Shown one piece after another: positions 1 to 10,837 of a DNA stretch of 64,000 nt. The notes under the pieces were generated by a model. That model had not been told where the DNA came from and did not search any database. It saw only the letters and a list, made by a program, of their open reading frames with translations. The position numbers and the translations under genes were made by a program. Within the stretch, counting starts at the first letter, position 1. The number at the start of each line of letters is the position of its first letter. The stretch is from Bacteroidales bacterium (GTDB taxonomy: Bacteria; Bacteroidota; Bacteroidia; Bacteroidales; UBA3663), in NCBI GenBank assembly GCA_017548545.1, contig JAFYZW010000120.1, forward strand, positions 24,345 through 88,344, given 5' to 3'.

Positions 1-1
1 G

Positions 2-1294
2 CAATGTCGCGAGGCTTTTTCTTTCGGCAAGAAAATGCATCAGATTATGAACCAGGATGGCGAAGATGAGGAAATCGACGAAGAGGAACGCGTCCGTGAA
101 TTCATCGAGGTCATGACCGAAGGCATCGACACAACCTTGTCGGTATTCTCGCACCTCAAGAAGATTTCGTTCTTCAGCGGCGAAAACTCTCGTCACCATT
201 GGCTTGAACCATTCAGCCTTATCCAACCCTTCATCAAGGCTGCCCTCGAGGAGAACCCCAAGGCGTTGCCGTGGACACGCATGATGTTGGCATCGGTAGC
301 CCAATGCAACACTGAAAAGTATGGCACATTTATCACTATGCATACCTACAACAAGGATCTCATGGCGAGCATCGGCGAAAAACTCGCAAAAAAAGGTTTG
401 CATTTTGATGAGATATTGCCACCAAGTCCTCTCTATGTGATGCGCAACTACCTGCACGACCTCTTCCGCTACTGCAACATGCACCCAAAGGGCGAGGCAA
501 TGCGTTACCCGCTTTTTGATCGCGACCTTGACATGAGCCAAAACAAATGGCTCAGCGCCGGCATCAGCCACCCCGACCAGCTGAAGAAGACCGCCGAGTT
601 CTTTTTCCGCAAGGAACGCTGGGACGAAGCGTGCGTCACCTATAATACATTGCTCAAACATGAAGTGACCGAGGAGACTTTGCAGAAACTTTATTACGCC
701 ATGTCGTACAGTGACAGTTGCAACGACAACCGCAAGGCTCTGCGAACACTCATCAAGTGCAATACCCTCTTCCCTGGCAACAAGTGGACACTGCGACATC
801 TGGCCGACGCCTATCACGAAGTGCAGGAATACGAGATAGAGGGACAGGTGCTGCATGAGGCTCTCGAACATTTTCCCGACGACCCAACCCTGTTGATGCG
901 CATGGGACGCTGTCTCACCTGTCAGAATCGTTTCGACGAAGCCATTGAGATACTATACAAGGCCGACATCAAGAAGGAAGGACAATTGCGTGTGCATCGC
1001 GAACTGGCCAATGCCCTTTTCCTAACCAATGACCATGTACGTGCCGAGAAATTCATCCGCATGGTGCTCAGCCGGCCCGAGCCTGAAGCTGACGATTGGA
1101 TTCTGGGCGGACATATTGCCCTGCAGGACGAGGACATCCCTTTGGCTATCGATCGCTTCAGGAACGCTGATGACTCGACATACGCTTATAACAGTATACT
1201 CCGCGACAAAGAGAAACTCCTACGTGCTGGCGTTGCCGAGCATATCATCCAACTGGTGATGGAGCTGCTTTTGCGCGAAATGAGACAAGGATAA
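2..1294 (+). CDS. TPR-repeat protein, 5' end missing
   Basis: This is the 3' portion of a gene that begins before the window. The reading frame stays open from base 2 through the first methionine at 35 (Q-C-R-E-A-F-S-F-G-K-K before it), so the codon at 35 is probably not the true start. The visible part starts with a very acidic stretch (EDEEIDEEER). From about the middle onward it shows tetratricopeptide-like helical pairs (for example 'EEAIEILYKADIKKEGQLRVHRELANAL'-type units, seen here as shorter A/L/Y-spaced repeats), which normally serve as protein-protein docking surfaces. No signal peptide can be judged. It lies 21 bases upstream of leuS and is likely on the same transcript. The family is common next to leuS in Bacteroidota as far as I recall, but its function is not known to me. 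Confidence 0.75.
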   Translation, partial: QCREAFSFGKKMHQIMNQDGEDEEIDEEERVREFIEVMTEGIDTTLSVFSHLKKISFFSGENSRHHWLEPFSLIQPFIKAALEENPKALPWTRMMLASVAQCNTEKYGTFITMHTYNKDLMASIGEKLAKKGLHFDEILPPSPLYVMRNYLHDLFRYCNMHPKGEAMRYPLFDRDLDMSQNKWLSAGISHPDQLKKTAEFFFRKERWDEACVTYNTLLKHEVTEETLQKLYYAMSYSDSCNDNRKALRTLIKCNTLFPGNKWTLRHLADAYHEVQEYEIEGQVLHEALEHFPDDPTLLMRMGRCLTCQNRFDEAIEILYKADIKKEGQLRVHRELANALFLTNDHVRAEKFIRMVLSRPEPEADDWILGGHIALQDEDIPLAIDRFRNADDSTYAYNSILRDKEKLLRAGVAEHIIQLVMELLLREMRQG

Positions 1295-1315
1295 TAATTC
1301 ATAAAACAATCAATA

Positions 1316-4159
1316 ATGGAATACAACTTCAGAGAAATCGAGCCGCGCTGGCAGGCTCAGTGGGTCAAAGATCGGACCTACCAGGTCGAGATCGACCACA
1401 AGAAGCCCAAGTACTACGTGCTCGACATGTTCCCCTATCCATCGGGGGCAGGTCTCCACGTAGGACACCCCCTGGGCTACATCGCATCAGACATCTTCTC
1501 GCGTTACAAGCGCCTCTGTGGCTTCAACGTGCTACACCCAATGGGCTACGATGCCTACGGACTACCGGCCGAACAGTATGCCATCCAGACTGGACAGCAC
1601 CCGGCCATCACCACTGAGAAGAACATTGCACGCTACCGCGAACAGCTCGACCGCATCGGCTTCTGCTTCGACTGGAACCGTGAGGTGCGTACCTGCGACC
1701 CAGGTTACTACAAGTGGACACAGTGGGCCTTTGCGCAGATGTTCGAGGCATATTACGACAACGAGACACAAAAGGCCAAGCCTATTGCCGACCTGATTGC
1801 ACGTTTCGAAGCCAATGGAAGCAAGGGGCTTGACGCCGCATGCACCACCGAGCTCAACTTCACAGCCGAAACTTGGAAGGCCATGAGCGAGGTGGAGAAG
1901 CAGCAGACGCTGATGAACTACCGCATTGCCTATCTGGGTGAGACGATGGTGAACTGGTGTCCGGCATTGGGTACCGTGCTGGCCAACGACGAGGTTGTGA
2001 ACGGCGTGAGCGAACGCGGCGGCTATCCCGTCGAGCAGAAACTCATGCGCCAGTGGTGCCTCCGCGTGTCGGCTTACGCTCAACGTCTACTCGACGGTCT
2101 GGAGACCATCGACTGGACTTACGCTCTTAAAGAGACTCAGCGCAACTGGATAGGACGCTCAGAAGGCACCGAGGCACAGTTCAAGGTAGTGCCTAACGAC
2201 AACCCGCAGACGCTAACCGCCGACGGCAAACCCCTCGAGTTCACCATCTTCACCACTCGCGCCGATACGATGTTCGGCGTCACCTTCATGGTGCTCGCTC
2301 CCGAGAGCGAATATGTGCAGATGGTAACCACACCTGACCACATGGCTGAGGTGGAGGCTTACCTCGACAAGTGCAAGCACAAGACCGAACTGGAGCGTCA
2401 GGCCGGACACGAGGTGACTGGCGTCTTCAGCGGAGCCTACGCTATCAATCCCATCACTGGTGACGAGATACCCATCTGGATTGCCGAATACGTACTCGCA
2501 GGCTACGGAACGGGTGCCATCATGGCTGTGCCAGCCCACGACTCGCGCGACTGGGCATTTGCCAAGCACTTTAACCTGCCCATCATCCCGCTCATTGAGG
2601 GCGACTATGACCTCAACGAAGGTTCATTCGATGCCAAGGAAGGCATCATGAAGAACTCGTCGAACGCCGAACTCAGCCTCGACGGCCTCTGCGTCAAGGA
2701 CTCTATCGAAGCCATGAAGCAGTATGTAACCCGCAAGGGACTGGGACGCGTGAAGGTAAACTATCGCCTGCGCGACGCCATCTTCAGCCGCCAGCGTTAT
2801 TGGGGCGAACCCTTCCCCATCTACTACAAGGAAGGCATGCCTTACGTGCTACCCAAAGAGTGCCTGCCACTCCAGCTGCCTGAGGTGAAGGACTTCAAAC
2901 CCACCTCGACTGGTGAGCCGCCGCTCGGCAACGCACAGATCTGGGCATGGGACGAGGTCAACAAGAAAGTGGTTGATAAGGCGTTGATTGACAACAAGAC
3001 CGTCTTCCCACTCGAACTCTGCACCATGCCAGGCTTCGCAGGTTCGTCAGCCTACTATACCCGCTACACAGACCCGCACAACAACGAAGCACTCGTCAGC
3101 CGCGAGGCCAACGAGTACTGGGACAATGTCGATCTCTACCTCGGCGGTTCGGAGCACGCCACGGGACACCTCATCTACAGCCGCTTCTGGAACAAGTTCC
3201 TCAAGGACTGGGGTGTTGTAAAGAGCGAGGAGCCTTTCAAGAAGCTCATCAACCAAGGCATGATACAGGGTAGCAGCCGTTTTGCACTACGCGTAAAGGG
3301 CACACAGAAGTACGTCAGTGCCGACATAGCAGCACAATATGGCGAGACCGACCCCATCCATGTGGATGTGAACTTCGTCAACGGTCTGGAGATGGATGTC
3401 GAGAAGTTCCACGCATGGACACCCGAGTTCAAAGATGTGGAGGTGATCTGCAATGCCGATGGCAAGTTCATCACCACCTCGGCCGTAGAGAAGATGTCGA
3501 AGTCGAAGTACAACGTTGTCAATCCCGACGACATCTGCGAGAAGTACGGCGCCGACACGCTGCGCCTCTACGAGATGTTCCTCGGCCCCATCGAGCAATC
3601 GAAGCCTTGGGATACCGCTGGCATCGACGGCGCCTTCCGCTTCCTCAAGAAGTTCTGGAACCTCTTCCAAGATGTGAACGAACAGGAGCCTACAGCCGAC
3701 AACCTGAAGTCTCTCCACAAACTCATCAAGAAGGTGACGGGCGACATAGAGCAGTTCTCGTACAACACCGCTATCTCTGCCTTCATGGTTGCTGTGAACG
3801 AGCTCACCCAACAGAAATGCGGATGCAAGGCCATCCTCGAGCAACTAGTGGTGCTCATTGCTCCATTCGCTCCACACATCGCAGAGGAACTCTGGCACCA
3901 GCTTGGCAACAACACTACCGTTTGTGATGCACAGTGGCCCAAGTGCGAAGAGAAATATCTTGTCGAGAGCACCATCAAGTACCCAGTACAAATTGGTGGC
4001 AAGATGCGCTTCACCATCGACCTTCCCGCCGACGCCAACGCCGACGAGGTGCAGGCCGCAGTCCTCGCCCACCCCGATGCCCAAAAGTGGATTGCAGGCA
4101 AGACCATCCGTAAGTTCATTTTCGTCCCCAAGAAGATCGTGAATGTAGTCGCCAACTAA
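1316..4159 (+). CDS. leuS: Leucyl-tRNA synthetase
   Basis: Class I aminoacyl-tRNA synthetase that charges tRNA-Leu with leucine in the cytoplasm. The 947-residue length fits the Bacteroidota form. The HIGH-type motif is HVGH at residues 48-51, inside the typical [12 protein letters not shown] block. The KMSKS motif is at residues 726-730. The CP1 editing domain lies between them, with the conserved TTRADTMFG stretch, and the C-terminal part is the anticodon-binding helical domain. An extended segment near residues 140-190 precedes the conserved 'VNWCP' block, as in other members of this phylum. ATG at 1316 follows an A-rich leader (aaaacaatcaata). The gene ends 80 bases before the convergent asnS, with a shared hairpin between them. 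Confidence 0.98.
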   Translation: MEYNFREIEPRWQAQWVKDRTYQVEIDHKKPKYYVLDMFPYPSGAGLHVGHPLGYIASDIFSRYKRLCGFNVLHPMGYDAYGLPAEQYAIQTGQHPAITTEKNIARYREQLDRIGFCFDWNREVRTCDPGYYKWTQWAFAQMFEAYYDNETQKAKPIADLIARFEANGSKGLDAACTTELNFTAETWKAMSEVEKQQTLMNYRIAYLGETMVNWCPALGTVLANDEVVNGVSERGGYPVEQKLMRQWCLRVSAYAQRLLDGLETIDWTYALKETQRNWIGRSEGTEAQFKVVPNDNPQTLTADGKPLEFTIFTTRADTMFGVTFMVLAPESEYVQMVTTPDHMAEVEAYLDKCKHKTELERQAGHEVTGVFSGAYAINPITGDEIPIWIAEYVLAGYGTGAIMAVPAHDSRDWAFAKHFNLPIIPLIEGDYDLNEGSFDAKEGIMKNSSNAELSLDGLCVKDSIEAMKQYVTRKGLGRVKVNYRLRDAIFSRQRYWGEPFPIYYKEGMPYVLPKECLPLQLPEVKDFKPTSTGEPPLGNAQIWAWDEVNKKVVDKALIDNKTVFPLELCTMPGFAGSSAYYTRYTDPHNNEALVSREANEYWDNVDLYLGGSEHATGHLIYSRFWNKFLKDWGVVKSEEPFKKLINQGMIQGSSRFALRVKGTQKYVSADIAAQYGETDPIHVDVNFVNGLEMDVEKFHAWTPEFKDVEVICNADGKFITTSAVEKMSKSKYNVVNPDDICEKYGADTLRLYEMFLGPIEQSKPWDTAGIDGAFRFLKKFWNLFQDVNEQEPTADNLKSLHKLIKKVTGDIEQFSYNTAISAFMVAVNELTQQKCGCKAILEQLVVLIAPFAPHIAEELWHQLGNNTTVCDAQWPKCEEKYLVESTIKYPVQIGGKMRFTIDLPADANADEVQAAVLAHPDAQKWIAGKTIRKFIFVPKKIVNVVAN

Positions 4160-4186
4160 GCGTTATACATTATATATATAATAATA

Positions 4187-4215
4187 CAGGCTGCGAGCGG
4201 AATGCTTGCAGCCTG
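4187..4215. terminator. Bidirectional terminator between leuS and asnS
   Basis: Eight-base perfect stem CAGGCTGC/GCAGCCTG. It extends inward through a G-T wobble to AGC/GCT around the loop GGAAT, and is flanked on both sides by AT-rich runs. Its position between two converging genes fits a shared intrinsic terminator. Confidence 0.75.
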
Positions 4216-4239
4216 CATTATTATTGTCTTGTCAGCTCT

Positions 4240-5664
4240 TTAGAACTCTGCCGACTTGGGAGTACGGGGGAACGGAATGACGTCGCGGATGTTCTGCATA
4301 CCGGTAACGAAAAGGATGAGACGCTCGAAGCCGAGGCCGAAACCTGCGTGTGGGCAGGAACCGAAGCGACGGGTATCGAGATACCACCACATGTCCTTCA
4401 TCGGGATGTGACGAGTAGTAATCTCATTCATGAGCTTGTCGTAGTTCTCCTCACGTACCGAACCACCGATAATCTCGCCAATCTGCGGGAAGAGGACGTC
4501 GGTACCCTGTACGGTCTCCTCCATCTCCTCGCCATTGAAGACAGGACGTTTGTCATCAATCTTCATGTAGAATGACTTGATCTTCTTCGGATAGTTGGTC
4601 ATGATGACGGGCTTCTTGAAATATTCCTCGACAAGGAAACGCTCGTGTTCGGAAGCGAGGTCGTCGCCCCAGTTGCAGGGGAACTCGAACTTGCGTCCAT
4701 CCTTAATAGCCTGCTGAAGGATCTCGATGCCCTTGGTGTAGGGAAGGTGTACGAAACTATCCTTCAACACACCTTCGAGACGCTCGATAAGAGTGGGGTC
4801 GATGAGTTTGTTGAGGAACTCGAGCTCCTCGCGGCAGTTATCAAGTGCCCAGCGTACGCAGTGCTTGATGAAGTCCTCTTCGAGTGCCATCAGGTCATCC
4901 ATGTCGTAGAAGGCTACTTCAGGCTCAATCATCCAGAACTCGGCCAAATGGCGCGGTGTGTTGGAGTTCTCGGCACGGAAAGTGGGACCGAAGGTGTAGA
5001 TCTGGCCCAATGCCGTGGCGCCCAACTCGCCTTCGAGCTGACCGGAAACGGTGAGCGAGGTCATCTTGCCGAAGAAGTCGTCATCATAGATGATGGAGCC
5101 GTTCTCGTCTTTCTTCAGGTCGTAAAGGTTCTTGGTGGTCACCTGGAACATCTGACCTGCTCCTTCGCAGTCGCTGGCAGTGATGAGCGGCGAGTGGAAG
5201 TAATAGAAGCCATGCTCGTGGAAATACTGATGGATGGCGATAGCCATGTTGTGACGGATGCGAAGGATGCAGCCAAAGAGGTTGGTGCGGGGACGCAGAT
5301 GCGCCTTCTCGCGCAGGAACTCCATCGAATGACCCTTTTTCTGCAAAGGGTATTCATTGGGATCGCAGTCGCCGAGCACTTCGATGTCGCGTGCTTGGAT
5401 CTCGCACTTCTGGTTGCCTCCCTGACTGGCCACAAGCTGACCTACGACCTTGAGGCAAGCACCCGTAGTGATGCGCTTGAAGAGGGCTTCGTCGAACTTG
5501 GCAACATCAGCAACAACCTGCACACCCGACACGCATGAGCCGTCGTTGAGTGCAATGAACTTGACGATCTTGTTGCCACGCATCGAACGCACCCATCCAC
5601 ACACGGTGACTTCACGATCGAGGACCTCTGACTTCAGGAGGCCTTTTATGATTTCTCTTTTCAT
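4240..5664 (-). CDS. asnS: Asparaginyl-tRNA synthetase
   Basis: Class II aminoacyl-tRNA synthetase that charges tRNA-Asn. The 474-residue protein has an N-terminal OB-fold anticodon-binding domain (about residues 1-100, '[14 protein letters not shown]'). Class II motif 2 begins FRAEN near residue 229. Motif 3, [10 protein letters not shown], is near residues 441-450, followed by the family-typical end [10 protein letters not shown]. AsnRS is preferred over AspRS because of this C-terminal signature and the overall length. It is the last gene of the minus-strand run purB, rluB-like, asnS, with 50 bases separating it from the rluB-like gene. Confidence 0.96.
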   Translation of the reverse strand: MKREIIKGLLKSEVLDREVTVCGWVRSMRGNKIVKFIALNDGSCVSGVQVVADVAKFDEALFKRITTGACLKVVGQLVASQGGNQKCEIQARDIEVLGDCDPNEYPLQKKGHSMEFLREKAHLRPRTNLFGCILRIRHNMAIAIHQYFHEHGFYYFHSPLITASDCEGAGQMFQVTTKNLYDLKKDENGSIIYDDDFFGKMTSLTVSGQLEGELGATALGQIYTFGPTFRAENSNTPRHLAEFWMIEPEVAFYDMDDLMALEEDFIKHCVRWALDNCREELEFLNKLIDPTLIERLEGVLKDSFVHLPYTKGIEILQQAIKDGRKFEFPCNWGDDLASEHERFLVEEYFKKPVIMTNYPKKIKSFYMKIDDKRPVFNGEEMEETVQGTDVLFPQIGEIIGGSVREENYDKLMNEITTRHIPMKDMWWYLDTRRFGSCPHAGFGLGFERLILFVTGMQNIRDVIPFPRTPKSAEF

Positions 5665-5714
5665 TGTTTATTAAATGTAGTAGAAGGGCACTTTTCAATG
5701 CCCTTCAGTGATAA

Positions 5715-7313
5715 TTATTCGAAAGCACCCATCTTGAGCATGCTGACCTCCTGCTGGGTGAGGTGACGCCAACGTCCGCGTGGCAGATTCTTCTTGGTAA
5801 GACCTGCAAAGTAAACGCGGTCGAGCTTTACTACGCGATAACCGAGGTGCTCGAAGATACGGCGTACAATACGATTCTTGCCCGAGTGGATCTCGATGCC
5901 CACCTGGTTCTTGTCCTCCTCGTTGGCGTAGGCAATTGCATCGGCGTGGATGGGACCATCATCGAGCTCGATGCCTGCTGCGATGCGGGCGAGGTCGGTC
6001 TCGGCCACGTCCTTGTCGAGCCATACGTGGTAGATCTTCTTCTTGATATACTTTGGATGGGTGAGCTTAGAGGCGAGGTCACCATCATTGGTGAGGAGCA
6101 ATACACCTGTGGTATTGCGATCGAGACGACCAACGGGATAGATGCGCTCATGGCTGGCATTGCGGACGAGATCCATGACGGTCTGACGACCCTGTGGGTC
6201 ATCGCTGGTAGTAACGGTGTCCTTCGGCTTGTTGAGGAGGACATATACCTTACGCTCCAGGCTTACCGGCTGGTCGTTGAAGGTCACCTGATCCTTACGG
6301 GTCACCTTGGTACCAAGTTCGGTAACAACTACGCCATTTACCTTGACAGCACCGGCTGCGATGTGCTCGTCGGCCTCACGACGCGAGCAGACACCTGCAT
6401 TGGCAAGGTACTTGTTGAGACGCAGCTCCTCGTTCGGATCGACAATAGCCTCAACGTACTCTACTGGACGATGTGGGTTGTAGCCCTGATGCTTGCGATT
6501 GGGTTTCTGCTTCTGAGGACGACCGTAGCCACCCTGCTGAGGACGGCCGTAGCCACCCTGCTGGGGACGACCATAGGCACCTGGGCGGCCATAACCACCT
6601 TGCTGAGGACGGCCGTAGCCACCTTGTGGACGGCCATAACCGCCCTGCTGAGGACGGCTGTATCCACCTTGTGGACGGCCATAACCGCCCTGCTGAGGAC
6701 GCTGATAGCCGCGTGGCTGGTAGCCACCCTGTGGCTGATAGGAGGGCATATAACCTCCCTCCTGGGATTGCTGAGTATCCTGTGGCTTGCCTTCCTGTGG
6801 CTCACCCTGCGGCTGCTGATAGCCTTGGTTCTCGTTGTAGCGAGTATATCCGTTGTTGGGGCGCTGAGGACGCTGGTAGCTCTGGTAACCGCCTTGTTCG
6901 CCTTCCTGGTTGTAGCGACGATAGCCACCCTGAGGACGCTGTGGGCGCTGATAGCCCTGATAACCGCCTTGTGGACGTTGGTAAGCGCCCTGCTGATAGC
7001 CGCCCTCATTTTCCTGTGGACGCTGATAGCCGTCGGGTTCCTGCATGGGACGCTGGTAGCCGCCTCCACGCTGATAGCCACCACCGCGCTGATAGCCGCC
7101 TCCACGCTGGTAGCCACCAGCTCGACCATATCCGCTATAATCGTTGGCGCCACCGCGCTGATAAGAATTACGTGACTGTGGATCAAAGGTTGCTGCGTTG
7201 CCGAAGCGGCTCTCGCCGATACGTGGACGACGCTTTGGTGCCTGTGCTGCACCTTCGGGATTTGCATTACCCTCTTGTGGGGTGTTTGCCTGTGGATTCT
7301 GATTTTCTTCCAT
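5715..7313 (-). CDS. rluB: RluB-type 23S rRNA pseudouridine synthase with long GYQRP-repeat N-terminal tail
   Basis: The C-terminal 235 residues are a complete RsuA/RluB/RluE-type pseudouridine synthase. An S4 RNA-binding domain starts near residue 298 ([17 protein letters not shown]). The catalytic domain carries the GRLDRNTTG motif, with the catalytic Asp near residue 398. Enzymes of this group isomerise a uridine in 23S rRNA. About 290 residues precede it as a low-complexity tail rich in Gly, Tyr, Gln, Arg and Pro, built from GGYQRP/GGYGRP units, with a basic patch (KQKPNRKHQ) just before the enzyme. The tail should be disordered and may bind RNA; that is inference. The gene lies 2 bases after purB. 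Which rRNA position it modifies cannot be told from sequence. Confidence 0.9.
   Translation of the reverse strand: MEENQNPQANTPQEGNANPEGAAQAPKRRPRIGESRFGNAATFDPQSRNSYQRGGANDYSGYGRAGGYQRGGGYQRGGGYQRGGGYQRPMQEPDGYQRPQENEGGYQQGAYQRPQGGYQGYQRPQRPQGGYRRYNQEGEQGGYQSYQRPQRPNNGYTRYNENQGYQQPQGEPQEGKPQDTQQSQEGGYMPSYQPQGGYQPRGYQRPQQGGYGRPQGGYSRPQQGGYGRPQGGYGRPQQGGYGRPGAYGRPQQGGYGRPQQGGYGRPQKQKPNRKHQGYNPHRPVEYVEAIVDPNEELRLNKYLANAGVCSRREADEHIAAGAVKVNGVVVTELGTKVTRKDQVTFNDQPVSLERKVYVLLNKPKDTVTTSDDPQGRQTVMDLVRNASHERIYPVGRLDRNTTGVLLLTNDGDLASKLTHPKYIKKKIYHVWLDKDVAETDLARIAAGIELDDGPIHADAIAYANEEDKNQVGIEIHSGKNRIVRRIFEHLGYRVVKLDRVYFAGLTKKNLPRGRWRHLTQQEVSMLKMGAFE
6500..7160 (-). repeat. In-frame GYQRP/GYGRP coding repeats inside the rluB-like gene
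   Basis: The DNA encoding the N-terminal tail is internally repetitive, with short units such as the reverse complement of 'cctcaGCAGGGTGGCTAC' recurring at 18-36 base spacing. The repeats could recombine and change tail length. The long open frames on the opposite strand here are a by-product of the repeat composition. Confidence 0.8.
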
Positions 7314-7315
7314 AA

Positions 7316-8665
7316 TTAAATTCCTGTGTAGTTAGATGGAGAAAGCGCATGCAACTCTGCTTTCACTGACTCCGATACGTTTAATGATTCTATAAAATTA
7401 GCAATGGTTTGTTCGTTCATACCCGTATTCACACGGGTCAAAGCCTTTAGAGTCTCGTAGGGCTTTGGATAACCTTCGCGACGAAGGATGGTCTGAATGC
7501 CTTCGGCCACAACGGCCCAGGCATTGTCGAGGTCACGACGGATGGCAGTCTCGTTGAGCAATAGTTTACCGAGTCCCTTTCTGGTGGAAGCCAGGGCTAT
7601 AAGAGTATGTCCCATGGGGACACCCACATTTCGCAGGACTGTCGAGTCGGTAAGGTCGCGCTGCAGTCGGCTGACGGGCAACTTGTTGGCCAGATGCTCA
7701 AGGATGGCATTGGCAATGCCAAGGTTACCTTCGGAATTCTCGTAGTCGATAGGATTGACTTTATGAGGCATAGCGCTTGAACCCACCTCACCAGCCTTGA
7801 TCTGCTGCTTGAAATACTCCATCGAGATGTACTGCCAGAAATCGCGGTCGAGGTCGAGAAGGACCACGTTGATGCGACGCATAGCATCGAAAAGGGCTGC
7901 AAGATTGTCGTAATTGGAAATCTGAGTGGTCCACTCCTCACGTTCGATACCCAGACGCTCTCTGAGGAAACGGTTGCCGAAGGCGCGCCAGTCACGATCG
8001 GGATAAGCAATGTGATGGGCATTGAAGTTGCCAGTAGCACCACCGAACTTGCCGCTGATCTTCACCTGACGAAGAATCTCGAGTTGCTGGTTCAGACGAT
8101 AGACAAAGACCATCACCTCCTTGCCAAGACGAGTGGGAGAAGCAGGTTGTCCGTGCGTGCGAGCAAGCATGGGGATGTCCTTCCAATCCTCGGCATAGCG
8201 AGCAAGGATATCGATGACCTCCTGAAGGGCGGGGATATAGACATCGTAGATGGCCTCCTTAATCGACATGGGCACCGAAGTGTTGTTGATGTCCTGGCTG
8301 GTGAGACCAAAATGGATAAACTCCTTATACTTCTCAAGGCCGAGGCGGTCGAACTCCTCCTTGAGGAGGTATTCTACAGCTTTCACATCATGATTGGTCA
8401 CCTTCTCGATGTCCTTTACACGTTGTGCCTCAACTGGAGTAAAGTTACGGTAAATGTCGCGGAGACGATCAAAAATACTGCGATCGACATCGGTCAATTG
8501 AGGCAAAGGAAGTTCGCAGAGTGCAATGAAGTATTCGACTTCGACACGAACGCGATACTTGATAAGGGCAAATTCGGAGAAATAATTGCTCAGGACCTCC
8601 GTCTTGGAATGATAACGTCCATCGATAGGCGAGACAGCCGTCAGTGGACTGAATGAAAATTCCAT
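7316..8665 (-). CDS. purB: Adenylosuccinate lyase
   Basis: Catalyses two beta-eliminations in purine synthesis: SAICAR to AICAR, and adenylosuccinate to AMP. The 449-residue protein has the fumarase/aspartase-superfamily signature [11 protein letters not shown] at about residues 295-305, which contains the mobile-loop serine. A conserved THGQPASPT block holds the general acid/base histidine near residue 171, and the N-terminal 'SPIDGRYH' motif is typical of PurB. The gene ends 2 bases before the rluB-like start, implying one transcript. No clear promoter is seen in the 66 bases upstream, so it may be read from the promoter at 9479-9510 together with the outer-membrane gene. Confidence 0.97.
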   Translation of the reverse strand: MEFSFSPLTAVSPIDGRYHSKTEVLSNYFSEFALIKYRVRVEVEYFIALCELPLPQLTDVDRSIFDRLRDIYRNFTPVEAQRVKDIEKVTNHDVKAVEYLLKEEFDRLGLEKYKEFIHFGLTSQDINNTSVPMSIKEAIYDVYIPALQEVIDILARYAEDWKDIPMLARTHGQPASPTRLGKEVMVFVYRLNQQLEILRQVKISGKFGGATGNFNAHHIAYPDRDWRAFGNRFLRERLGIEREEWTTQISNYDNLAALFDAMRRINVVLLDLDRDFWQYISMEYFKQQIKAGEVGSSAMPHKVNPIDYENSEGNLGIANAILEHLANKLPVSRLQRDLTDSTVLRNVGVPMGHTLIALASTRKGLGKLLLNETAIRRDLDNAWAVVAEGIQTILRREGYPKPYETLKALTRVNTGMNEQTIANFIESLNVSESVKAELHALSPSNYTGI

Positions 8666-8731
8666 TTGTTGAATAATAGTGGAGTAAAAATGGGAATAAA
8701 AGGGTTATTAATGGGCAGTTAAAATAGTCGC

Positions 8732-9412
8732 TTATTTCCAGAAATGGAATCCCACGTTGAACATAAGTGCACTCACCCTAGCTGTACTGCCATCGATGAC
8801 ATCGTACCAAACACCGGGCATGTAATCAACACCGAGGGAAAGATGATGCCAATCGTATCCTATTCCGACCATGGGCCCGAAGTCCCAATTCTCGGCATCG
8901 CCGTATGAACCGACGATGCGTGAAGCGAAGGCACCTGCATCGAGCGAGATACGGCTCTTGTAAGTCAAGGGAATGAAGTAGCGATACTTACCAACGACCA
9001 TTACCTCGTTTATGTGAATCTGTTCGGTTAGGTCGTGACGTATCTGCTTACCATATCCAAGACCGAGGTCATTGTAAAAGATCTTCTCGCCTCCAAACTG
9101 CGCATAACCTGCGCTCACGCGAAAACCGTGGTGCTTTTTCTTGTTATAGTCCCATGAGAAACTGAAAGCATAGGAATCACGAGTGTTCTGATAGGCTCCT
9201 GTACGACCAAAGCTTGACTCAGTAAAACGGTCACGTGCCAACCAGCTGTGTACATATCCAGCCGACACGGTGAAGGAGTTTCCATAAAAGTAGTTGATGG
9301 CACGCGCTTCACGCTTAGCCTGTTCCTTTTTTGTGAATCGTTGAGCGAAAGATGGCATCGCAACAACCAACATGAAAATAATAAGTAGAACCGATCTCTT
9401 ATTGATATACAT
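8732..9412 (-). CDS. Outer-membrane beta-barrel protein, function unknown
   Basis: A 226-residue secreted protein starting MYINKRSVLLIIFML, with a signal peptide ending near PSFAQ. The rest alternates hydrophobic and polar residues with many aromatic residues, ending in VGFHFWK, a C-terminal aromatic pattern typical of outer-membrane barrels. I chose the ATG at 9412 because an upstream in-frame TTG at 9481 falls inside the -7 promoter element and cannot be translated. It resembles the small porin-like proteins common in Bacteroidales; no substrate can be assigned. It lies upstream of purB on the same strand. Confidence 0.75.
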   Translation of the reverse strand: MYINKRSVLLIIFMLVVAMPSFAQRFTKKEQAKREARAINYFYGNSFTVSAGYVHSWLARDRFTESSFGRTGAYQNTRDSYAFSFSWDYNKKKHHGFRVSAGYAQFGGEKIFYNDLGLGYGKQIRHDLTEQIHINEVMVVGKYRYFIPLTYKSRISLDAGAFASRIVGSYGDAENWDFGPMVGIGYDWHHLSLGVDYMPGVWYDVIDGSTARVSALMFNVGFHFWK

Positions 9413-9478
9413 ATAAATCACACTTGAAATGATAGACAACCTGCTGCTCAAAAATAATATATATTTTAAATGTGGGCG

Positions 9479-9510
9479 CAAAGATAGTAATTTTTCAGTC
9501 AGGTTGCAAA
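9479..9510 (-). promoter_or_regulatory. Bacteroidota promoter for the outer-membrane/purB run
   Basis: On the minus strand, TATCTTTG (9479-9486) is the -7 element. A TTTG (9507-9510) lies 20 bases upstream as the -33 element, a near-perfect Bacteroidota sigma-ABfr promoter. Confidence 0.75.
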
Positions 9511-9576
9511 TCCTAAGGGGTCTTTTAACTTACTATAACCCCATAATAGGGACTAATGGCATTTTGTGTTTACAAA

Positions 9577-9606
9577 AACGCGCAAAGACTCACGCCTCTG
9601 CGCGTT
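9577..9606 (-). terminator. Terminator of the small membrane protein gene
   Basis: Stem AACGCGCA/TGCGCGTT with a 14-base loop. On the minus strand it is followed by TTTTTG. It lies just downstream of the 67-residue membrane protein gene. Confidence 0.7.
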
Positions 9607-9651
9607 CTGCATGTTGTTCGTTGTAAAATGTTGCAGCAGCCGGATACCTGA

Positions 9652-9855
9652 TCACTTGCCGCCACCAATCTTGTCAGCTGACTTGCCACCAAAGATGTTC
9701 AAAAGAACACCAGCAACAACGAGTACAAAGCAAACGGCAAGAATAACGGTATTAAGACTAGCATCCTGAAGTGCTTCAGTATAGAAACTGATAGCCAGAA
9801 CTACGACAACGATAAGGATGAGGATTGAACCTCCATACTGCTTAAGAGCTCTCAT
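9652..9855 (-). CDS. Small two-helix membrane protein, function unknown
   Basis: A 67-residue protein starting MRALKQYGG. It has two hydrophobic helices (SILILIVVVVLAISFY and NTVILAVCFVLVVAGVLL) joined by a short polar loop, and a Lys/Gly-rich end. I chose the ATG at 9855 because the longer frame runs back through the likely promoter. A near-consensus -7 element (TTACTTTG, minus strand, 9906-9913) sits about 50 bases upstream, and a terminator follows the gene. It is probably an inner-membrane protein; I do not recognise the family with certainty. Confidence 0.65.
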   Translation of the reverse strand: MRALKQYGGSILILIVVVVLAISFYTEALQDASLNTVILAVCFVLVVAGVLLNIFGGKSADKIGGGK

Positions 9856-9977
9856 AATGTATTGTTTTGTGTTTTTAAAATGTATTTCCGACTTATATTT
9901 TGGGGCAAAGTAACAAAAAAAATCAATATGTTGGTCAAAAAAACCGAAAAAAATGCTTGTTTTAACGAAAAAAAGCA

Positions 9978-9985
9978 TATATTTG
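9978..9985 (+). promoter_or_regulatory. -7 element of the plsC promoter
   Basis: TATATTTG matches TAnnTTTG; a TTG at 9957-9959 could serve as the upstream element. The leader contains a small hairpin GGCTCA/TGAGCC at 10040-10055, about 12 bases before the plsC start. Confidence 0.6.
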
Positions 9986-10066
9986 CCCCGAAAATACTAA
10001 AAACAGCGATTTTTTCAGCAAATTATTGACAAAAATGGCGGCTCAACTCTGAGCCAAATCCTTTAT

Positions 10067-10807
10067 ATGAAGATATTGTATTTCATTTATCAATGGCTGG
10101 TCTTTGTGCCACTTCTGATCATTCTATCCATTTTAGCCTCGATCGCCACAATCCTGGGATGCTGGCTAGGAAACCGCAATTTCTGGGGTTATTGGCCAGG
10201 TGTCATCTGGGCACGATGTATCATCAGACTATCGCTATGTCCGGTGACCGTCGAAGGTCGCGAGAACATTGACAAGGACACCGAGTACGTCTTTGTGGCC
10301 AACCATCAGGGCGCGTTCGACATCTTCCTCCTCTTCGGGTTCCTGGGACACGACTTCCGCTGGATGTTGCGCAAGGGACTTCGCAAGATCATTTTCGTAG
10401 GCACAGCCTGCGAACGTGCTGGGCATATCTTCGTCGATTCGCATGGAACTACAGGCATGATGCATACCATACGTCAGGCTTTGGCCACGCTGAAGGAAGG
10501 ACACTCGCTCATCATCTTCCCCGAAGGCACACGTTCGAATGATGGACATCTCGGCACCTTCAAGAAAGGCGCTTTTACATTGGCTGCCATGCTCAAAGTG
10601 CCTGTAGTACCCATCACCATCGAAGGGCCCTACAAGGTGATGCAGAAAGGGTCGTGGCTCATTCATCCGCATCATCTGAAGCTCACCATCCACCAACCGC
10701 TCGATCCCGTTTCGCGAAAGGAAGGCACCGATGCCGGCGTGGATCGTCTGCTCCACGAATCACAGCGCGTCATCGCCGAATCGTTGGGCGAGCCTGTGCA
10801 GAAATAA
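10067..10807 (+). CDS. plsC: 1-acyl-sn-glycerol-3-phosphate acyltransferase
   Basis: Transfers a second acyl chain to lysophosphatidate to make phosphatidate, the precursor of membrane phospholipids. The 246-residue protein has an N-terminal membrane helix (about residues 5-35). The catalytic HX4D motif is His80 to Asp85 within NHQGAFD. The glycerophosphate-binding FPEGTRS motif is at residues 151-157. It has its own upstream promoter and is followed at 31 bases by the PP2C-like gene on the same strand, so the three genes to 12066 are likely co-transcribed. Confidence 0.93.
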   Translation: MKILYFIYQWLVFVPLLIILSILASIATILGCWLGNRNFWGYWPGVIWARCIIRLSLCPVTVEGRENIDKDTEYVFVANHQGAFDIFLLFGFLGHDFRWMLRKGLRKIIFVGTACERAGHIFVDSHGTTGMMHTIRQALATLKEGHSLIIFPEGTRSNDGHLGTFKKGAFTLAAMLKVPVVPITIEGPYKVMQKGSWLIHPHHLKLTIHQPLDPVSRKEGTDAGVDRLLHESQRVIAESLGEPVQK

Positions 10808-10837
10808 GTTTCCGAGTTCGAAGAACAAGGTTCTGGA

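Noticed and set aside
4645..5538. 297-residue frame opposite asnS
   Set aside because: Same reason: an antisense shadow of a well-identified synthetase.
5763..7175. 470-residue open frame on the plus strand opposite the rluB-like gene
   Set aside because: It is a by-product of the repeated GYQRP codons. Its product is a hydrophobic low-complexity chain with no plausible domain or promoter.
9413..9481. Upstream TTG start of the outer-membrane protein
   Set aside because: The TTG is part of the promoter -7 element, so it cannot be translated from that transcript.
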